From positions 111,674 to 175,673 of the forward strand of contig CABYDZ010000003.1 in the NCBI GenBank assembly GCA_902517885.1: DNA of 64,000 bases, written 5' to 3'. Below are positions 60,691 through 64,000 of this stretch, one piece after another. Source of the DNA: an uncultured Pelagibacteraceae bacterium. GTDB taxonomy: Bacteria; Pseudomonadota; Alphaproteobacteria; Pelagibacterales; AG-422-B15. The position numbers and the translations under genes were made by a program. Under the pieces are notes generated by a model. It searched no databases and was not told where the DNA came from. It was given only the letters and a program-made list of their open reading frames with translations. Position 1 is the stretch's first letter. Each line of letters opens with the position of its first letter.

Positions 60691-61449
60691 TTAGATCCTA
60701 ACCGGAATATTATTATCAGCAAGATATCTTTTAACTTCACCTATGCTGTATTCACCAAAGTGAAAAATAGAAGCAGCAAGTAATGCACTTGCCTCCCCTT
60801 CAAGAATGCCATCGAGAAGATGACTCAAGTTGCCAACCCCACCTGACGCAATAACTGGTACATTAACTTTTGAAGTAACAGCTTTTAATAGTTTATTGTC
60901 AAACCCACTTTTTGTTCCATCTCTATCCATTGATGTAAGCAATATTTCTCCTGCACCTAGTTTTGCGACTTCATTGCAGTAAGTAACAACATCAATGTTG
61001 GTTTCTTTTCTCCCACCATGAGTGAATACTTTCCATTGATTTTCAGCGGTTTCCTTTGCGTCTACAGCTATCACGATTGTTGATGAACCATACTTGTTTG
61101 CAGCCTCAGCCACTAAATCAATATTATCAACTGCCGCTGTATTTATTGAAACTTTATCTGCTCCAAAATGAAGTAAACGTGAAATATCATCCAAATTCCT
61201 GACACCTCCACCTACAGTAAGTGGTATGAAACAATTCTCAGCTGTTTTTTTCACCACCTCTAGCAATGTGTCTCTGTTATCACTTGAAGCAGTAATATCT
61301 AAAAAACAAAGCTCATCAGCTCCTTCAGCATTATAGATTATAGCTTGTTCGACTGGATCTCCTGCATCAACTAGATCGATAAAATTAACCCCTTTAACAA
61401 CTCTGCCATTATCAACATCTAAACAGGGTATAATTCTTTTTTTTAACAT
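60691..61449 (-). CDS. hisF: Imidazole glycerol phosphate synthase subunit HisF
   Basis: Cyclase subunit of the HisH-HisF enzyme. It is 252 residues, a TIM barrel. It starts [20 protein letters not shown], with the catalytic Asp in CLDV and in [11 protein letters not shown] near residue 177. Another motif is [10 protein letters not shown]. It begins in the hisA stop (overlap of one base). Confidence 0.97.
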   Translation of the reverse strand: MLKKRIIPCLDVDNGRVVKGVNFIDLVDAGDPVEQAIIYNAEGADELCFLDITASSDNRDTLLEVVKKTAENCFIPLTVGGGVRNLDDISRLLHFGADKVSINTAAVDNIDLVAEAANKYGSSTIVIAVDAKETAENQWKVFTHGGRKETNIDVVTYCNEVAKLGAGEILLTSMDRDGTKSGFDNKLLKAVTSKVNVPVIASGGVGNLSHLLDGILEGEASALLAASIFHFGEYSIGEVKRYLADNNIPVRI

Positions 61450-62174
61450 TATTTACTTAATATTTTTAATGCTTCTTTAATATCAATGTTTTTGTCATAA
61501 ATTGCTTTACCAACAATGACACCTTTCATTTGAGAGTAGTTTTTACCTTTGATATTTTTTATATCATCAATTGACGACACGCCGCCTGAAGCAACACACA
61601 AAAAGCTCGTCATTTTCATGACATTCTCCAGCATATCAAAGTTAATTCCTTTTTTCATTCCATCTCTCATCACGTCTGTACATATAATTGAATTTATTTT
61701 TAAACCTTCAATCGATAGTAAAAATTTCTCGAGATTAATTGACTTAACTTCTCTCCAACCACGAAGAGCGACTTGCTCATTTTTAATGTCTAGTGCAATA
61801 GACATTTTGTTTGGATATTTCTGAAGAGCAGTTTGAAATAATTCATAATCTTCAAATACTGCTGTTCCAAGTATTACATTTTGTATGCCAATGTTGATTA
61901 AGGTTTCAACTGATTTTATATTTCGAATACCTCCACCAAATTGCAATTTCAAATTTGTTTTTGACGCAATCTCTTCAATTGACTTTACATTTTCTGATTG
62001 ACCCGCTAAAGCTCCATCTAAATCTACACAATGAAGCCAACTTATCCCTAGGTCTTCAAATAACTTGGCCTGTTCTAAGGGTGAATTATTATAAGTAGTA
62101 GATTTATTAAAATCGCCCTGGACAAGGCGTACACATTTACCATCTTTCAAATCAATAGCGGGAAATAAGATCAT
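61449..62174 (-). CDS. hisA: ProFAR isomerase HisA
   Basis: 1-(5-phosphoribosyl)-5-[(5-phosphoribosylamino)methylideneamino]imidazole-4-carboxamide isomerase. It is a TIM barrel of 241 residues from the ATG at 62174, which starts [20 protein letters not shown]. Other features are LQFGGGIRN near residue 77 and [11 protein letters not shown] near residue 167. The start overlaps the hisH stop (TAATG), so a longer frame to 62186 is unlikely. Confidence 0.96.
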   Translation of the reverse strand: MILFPAIDLKDGKCVRLVQGDFNKSTTYNNSPLEQAKLFEDLGISWLHCVDLDGALAGQSENVKSIEEIASKTNLKLQFGGGIRNIKSVETLINIGIQNVILGTAVFEDYELFQTALQKYPNKMSIALDIKNEQVALRGWREVKSINLEKFLLSIEGLKINSIICTDVMRDGMKKGINFDMLENVMKMTSFLCVASGGVSSIDDIKNIKGKNYSQMKGVIVGKAIYDKNIDIKEALKILSK

Positions 62175-62809
62175 TATGGCTTCCACTCTAAAAAGTTATG
62201 AATTATTTTTTTTCCATTTATATGGCTTTTTTCAGGATGGAATTGTGTACCACATATATTTTCCTTGCAAACTGCCGCCGTAATTTGATCAGGGTATTTA
62301 GTCGTAGCTATAGAATGTTCATTTTTTTGATTCCGAAAATAAAAACTGTGAACAAAATAAAAATCTGACCCTTGCTCACAATTATCAAATAACTTGTGGT
62401 CTGAAAACGTAATCTCATTCCATCCCATGTGAGGGATCTTATATTCTTTAGAAGATGTAATTCTTCTTACTTCACCTGGTATCCAGCCAAAGCCTGAGTG
62501 TGTACCAAACTCATATGATAGATCAGCCAGCAACTGCATACCCACACATATCCCCATAAAAGGGACTTTGTTTTTTATAACCGAAGCTTCAAGTGATGCA
62601 TGCAAACCTTCTATGTTTAAAATTGCATTTTTACAATCACCGAAAGCACCTACTCCAGGCAACACAATCTTATCGGCTGACTGAATCTCTTTAGGATCAT
62701 TGGTCACAATAATATTGTAAGGATTGCTTAAATCTGAGCTTAGGCTTTCAAAAGCTTTATGAACAGAATGTAAATTTCCTGAACCGAAATTTATTATAGC
62801 TAGATTCAT
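62174..62809 (-). CDS. hisH: Imidazole glycerol phosphate synthase subunit HisH
   Basis: Glutaminase subunit feeding ammonia to HisF. It is 211 residues, a class I amidotransferase. The nucleophile Cys is in MGICVGMQLLAD near residue 87, and the His-Glu in CGTQFHPEKSHINGKKI. It overlaps bcp by 4 bases (ATGA at 62809-62806). Confidence 0.96.
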   Translation of the reverse strand: MNLAIINFGSGNLHSVHKAFESLSSDLSNPYNIIVTNDPKEIQSADKIVLPGVGAFGDCKNAILNIEGLHASLEASVIKNKVPFMGICVGMQLLADLSYEFGTHSGFGWIPGEVRRITSSKEYKIPHMGWNEITFSDHKLFDNCEQGSDFYFVHSFYFRNQKNEHSIATTKYPDQITAAVCKENICGTQFHPEKSHINGKKIIHNFLEWKP

Positions 62810-63267
62810 TTACTGAATTCTTTAATGGTATCTAAAACTTCCTCGACATGATTATTAACTTTTACTTTTCGCCATATTTTTAGGATCTTGCCATTTTTGC
62901 CCACAAGAAAAGTTGATCTTTCAATTCCCTTATAGGTTCGTCCATACATACTTTTATTAACCCAAACTCCAAATTTTTCGCAAATTTTTTCACCCTCATC
63001 AGAAAGAAGATTAAATTTTAATTTATATTTTTCAGCGAATTTACTTTGACGTTGAACAGAGTCTTTTGAAATTCCAAAAACCGTGGTCTCAAACTTGTTG
63101 AATTTTTTTAAATTACTTTGGAATTCACAAGATTCCTTTGTGCAGCCTGGAGTATCGGCTTTTGGATAAAAATAAATAAGGGTCATCTCTTTAGATGGTA
63201 ATTTAACTGCATCACCCTTTTGGTTATTCAGCTTAAAGGATGGAAGTTTTTGACCTTCTTTAAGCAT
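62806..63267 (-). CDS. bcp: Thioredoxin-dependent thiol peroxidase (BCP)
   Basis: Atypical peroxiredoxin reducing hydrogen peroxide and organic peroxides. It is 153 residues. The peroxidatic and resolving Cys lie in TPGCTKESCEFQ near residues 41-46 (C-x4-C). It is inserted between hisB and hisH and overlaps hisH by 4 bases, so it is translated with the his genes. It also links with the rubrerythrin as peroxide defence. Confidence 0.94.
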   Translation of the reverse strand: MLKEGQKLPSFKLNNQKGDAVKLPSKEMTLIYFYPKADTPGCTKESCEFQSNLKKFNKFETTVFGISKDSVQRQSKFAEKYKLKFNLLSDEGEKICEKFGVWVNKSMYGRTYKGIERSTFLVGKNGKILKIWRKVKVNNHVEEVLDTIKEFSK

Positions 63268-63269
63268 AA

Positions 63270-63869
63270 TTATAGTTGACCTTTTGTAGAAGGTACTATG
63301 TTGCCCTCACGTTCATTTACTTGCACTGCTAATCTTAAGCTTCGTGCAAGGGCTTTAAAGCATGATTCAATGATGTGGTGATTATTTTCTCCGTAAATAT
63401 TCTCAACATGTAGGGTCGTTCCACTTGCCTGCGCAAATGCCTGAAACCATTCTTTAAAAAGCTCTGTATCAAAATCACCTTGTGAAGAAGTAATTTTAGG
63501 AGCACTAAATTTTACATTCCATATTAAATAAGGACGATTTGAAAGATCAAGAGCAACTCTTGAAAGTGTTTCATCCATTGGTATGTAAGAGTGAGCGTAA
63601 CGATTAATGCCTTGTCTATTACCTAACGCTTTTGACAAGCATTCCCCTATTGCAATACCAGTGTCTTCTGTTGTGTGGTGGTAATCAATATGTGTATCAC
63701 CTGTAGCCTTAATGTTCATATCGATTAACGAATGCTTTGAAAATTGTTCCAACATGTGGTCAAGGAAACCTATTCCAGTTTTCACATTATACAAACCTTT
63801 GCCATCAATATTGATTTCAACGTTAATAGAAGTTTCTTTTGTCTCTCTTTTATAATTTGCAGTTCTCAT
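63270..63869 (-). CDS. hisB: Imidazoleglycerol-phosphate dehydratase
   Basis: Sixth step of histidine synthesis. It is 199 residues from the ATG at 63869 (a GTG at 63881 would add MGFD). It starts [17 protein letters not shown]. Metal-binding histidines are in [30 protein letters not shown] and [17 protein letters not shown]. It is the plain dehydratase, not fused to a phosphatase. First of the his run. Confidence 0.95.
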   Translation of the reverse strand: MRTANYKRETKETSINVEINIDGKGLYNVKTGIGFLDHMLEQFSKHSLIDMNIKATGDTHIDYHHTTEDTGIAIGECLSKALGNRQGINRYAHSYIPMDETLSRVALDLSNRPYLIWNVKFSAPKITSSQGDFDTELFKEWFQAFAQASGTTLHVENIYGENNHHIIESCFKALARSLRLAVQVNEREGNIVPSTKGQL

Positions 63870-63935
63870 ATCAAAACCCACTCGGTTTTTATCAATAAAT
63901 TACTGATTTATCTATAAAAAATATAATTTTTGAAC

Positions 63936-63969
63936 AATAAATAGCCTTGAAGTTATCGAATAAATAGCC
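63936..63969. repeat. 11-base direct repeat upstream of hisB
   Basis: AATAAATAGCC occurs at 63936-63946 and again at 63959-63969, 23 bases apart from start to start, about two helical turns. It lies in the 107-base region upstream of hisB. It could be a regulator site for the his operon or for a divergent gene beyond the window. The binding protein is unknown. Confidence 0.5.
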
Positions 63970-63976
63970 ACATATC

Positions 63977-64000
63977 ATGAATAATGGAAAATCAACAAAG
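63977..64000 (+). CDS. Possible start of a gene running off the window (unidentified)
   Basis: ATG at 63977 opens eight codons (MNNGKSTK) to the window end. In many alphaproteobacteria the gene divergent from hisB is hslV, which has a short variable N-terminal part, so this could be its start. There is no SD before the ATG. Too short to identify; recorded only because of the position. Confidence 0.2.

Overview
The window is a compact, AT-rich bacterial chromosome segment. It holds about 68 protein genes and only about 1.8 kb of sequence outside genes. I see no mobile element, CRISPR array, rRNA or tRNA. Gene content and order point to a streamlined alphaproteobacterium, probably a marine low-GC lineage. 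The evidence is an Irr-type and a Mur/Fur-type regulator, a RegB-like kinase start, fabA-fabB-fabI next to irr, ubiE-ubiB-coaBC-dut behind rpsT-mutM, murJ-trpS-usp-nfuA, and the miaB-phoH-ybeY-corC-lnt-metK-trmB-nusA-infB-rbfA-truB-rpsO-pnp supercluster. The species cannot be fixed from sequence alone.

Layout. 1-8.5 kb: start of a RegB-like kinase, a YgjP-type metalloprotein, then the replication block gyrB-recF-dnaN-dnaA (all minus), rpsT and mutM. 8.6-12.5 kb (plus): ubiE, ubiB, coaBC, dut. 12.5-15.4 kb (minus): irr, a rubredoxin-less rubrerythrin, a two-cluster Fe-S/CCG oxidoreductase and a DUF3501 protein. Between irr and rubrerythrin lie a perfect Irr-type operator (ICE), a Fur-box-like palindrome and a strong promoter. 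15.5-18 kb (plus): fabA-fabB-fabI. 18-27 kb (minus): the transcription/translation operon nusA-infB-rbfA-truB-rpsO-pnp, followed by purF. 27-36 kb (minus): trmB, metK, lnt, corC, ybeY, phoH, miaB, plsC, fur, tsaB. 36-42 kb: polysaccharide deacetylase, Bax-like glucosaminidase, nfuA, usp, trpS, murJ. 42-50 kb: maeB, an esterase, gshB, a DolP-like lipoprotein, rsmI, an LpoA-like lipoprotein, rdgB, rph. 50-57 kb (plus): grpE, dnaK, dnaJ, dapB, nth, an SDR, a PfkB kinase. 57-64 kb (minus): GT9 transferase, MDR oxidoreductase, thioesterase, HIT protein, hisE, DUF1330, hisF, hisA, hisH, bcp, hisB.

How it fits together. Most of the window is housekeeping, so the interest lies in the joins. The irr-rubrerythrin-Fe-S oxidoreductase-DUF3501 group looks like an iron-controlled peroxide-handling module. 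Its diiron peroxidase lacks its own rubredoxin, and the neighbouring Fe-S protein could supply electrons. A strong intrinsic terminator lies directly in front of nusA with no room for a promoter after it, which suggests attenuation of the whole nusA operon. rimP, ylxR, hrcA, rimI and yraN are missing from their usual slots. All seven convergent gene pairs overlap or abut within a few bases. rdgB appears to begin at a CTG codon directly after the rph stop.
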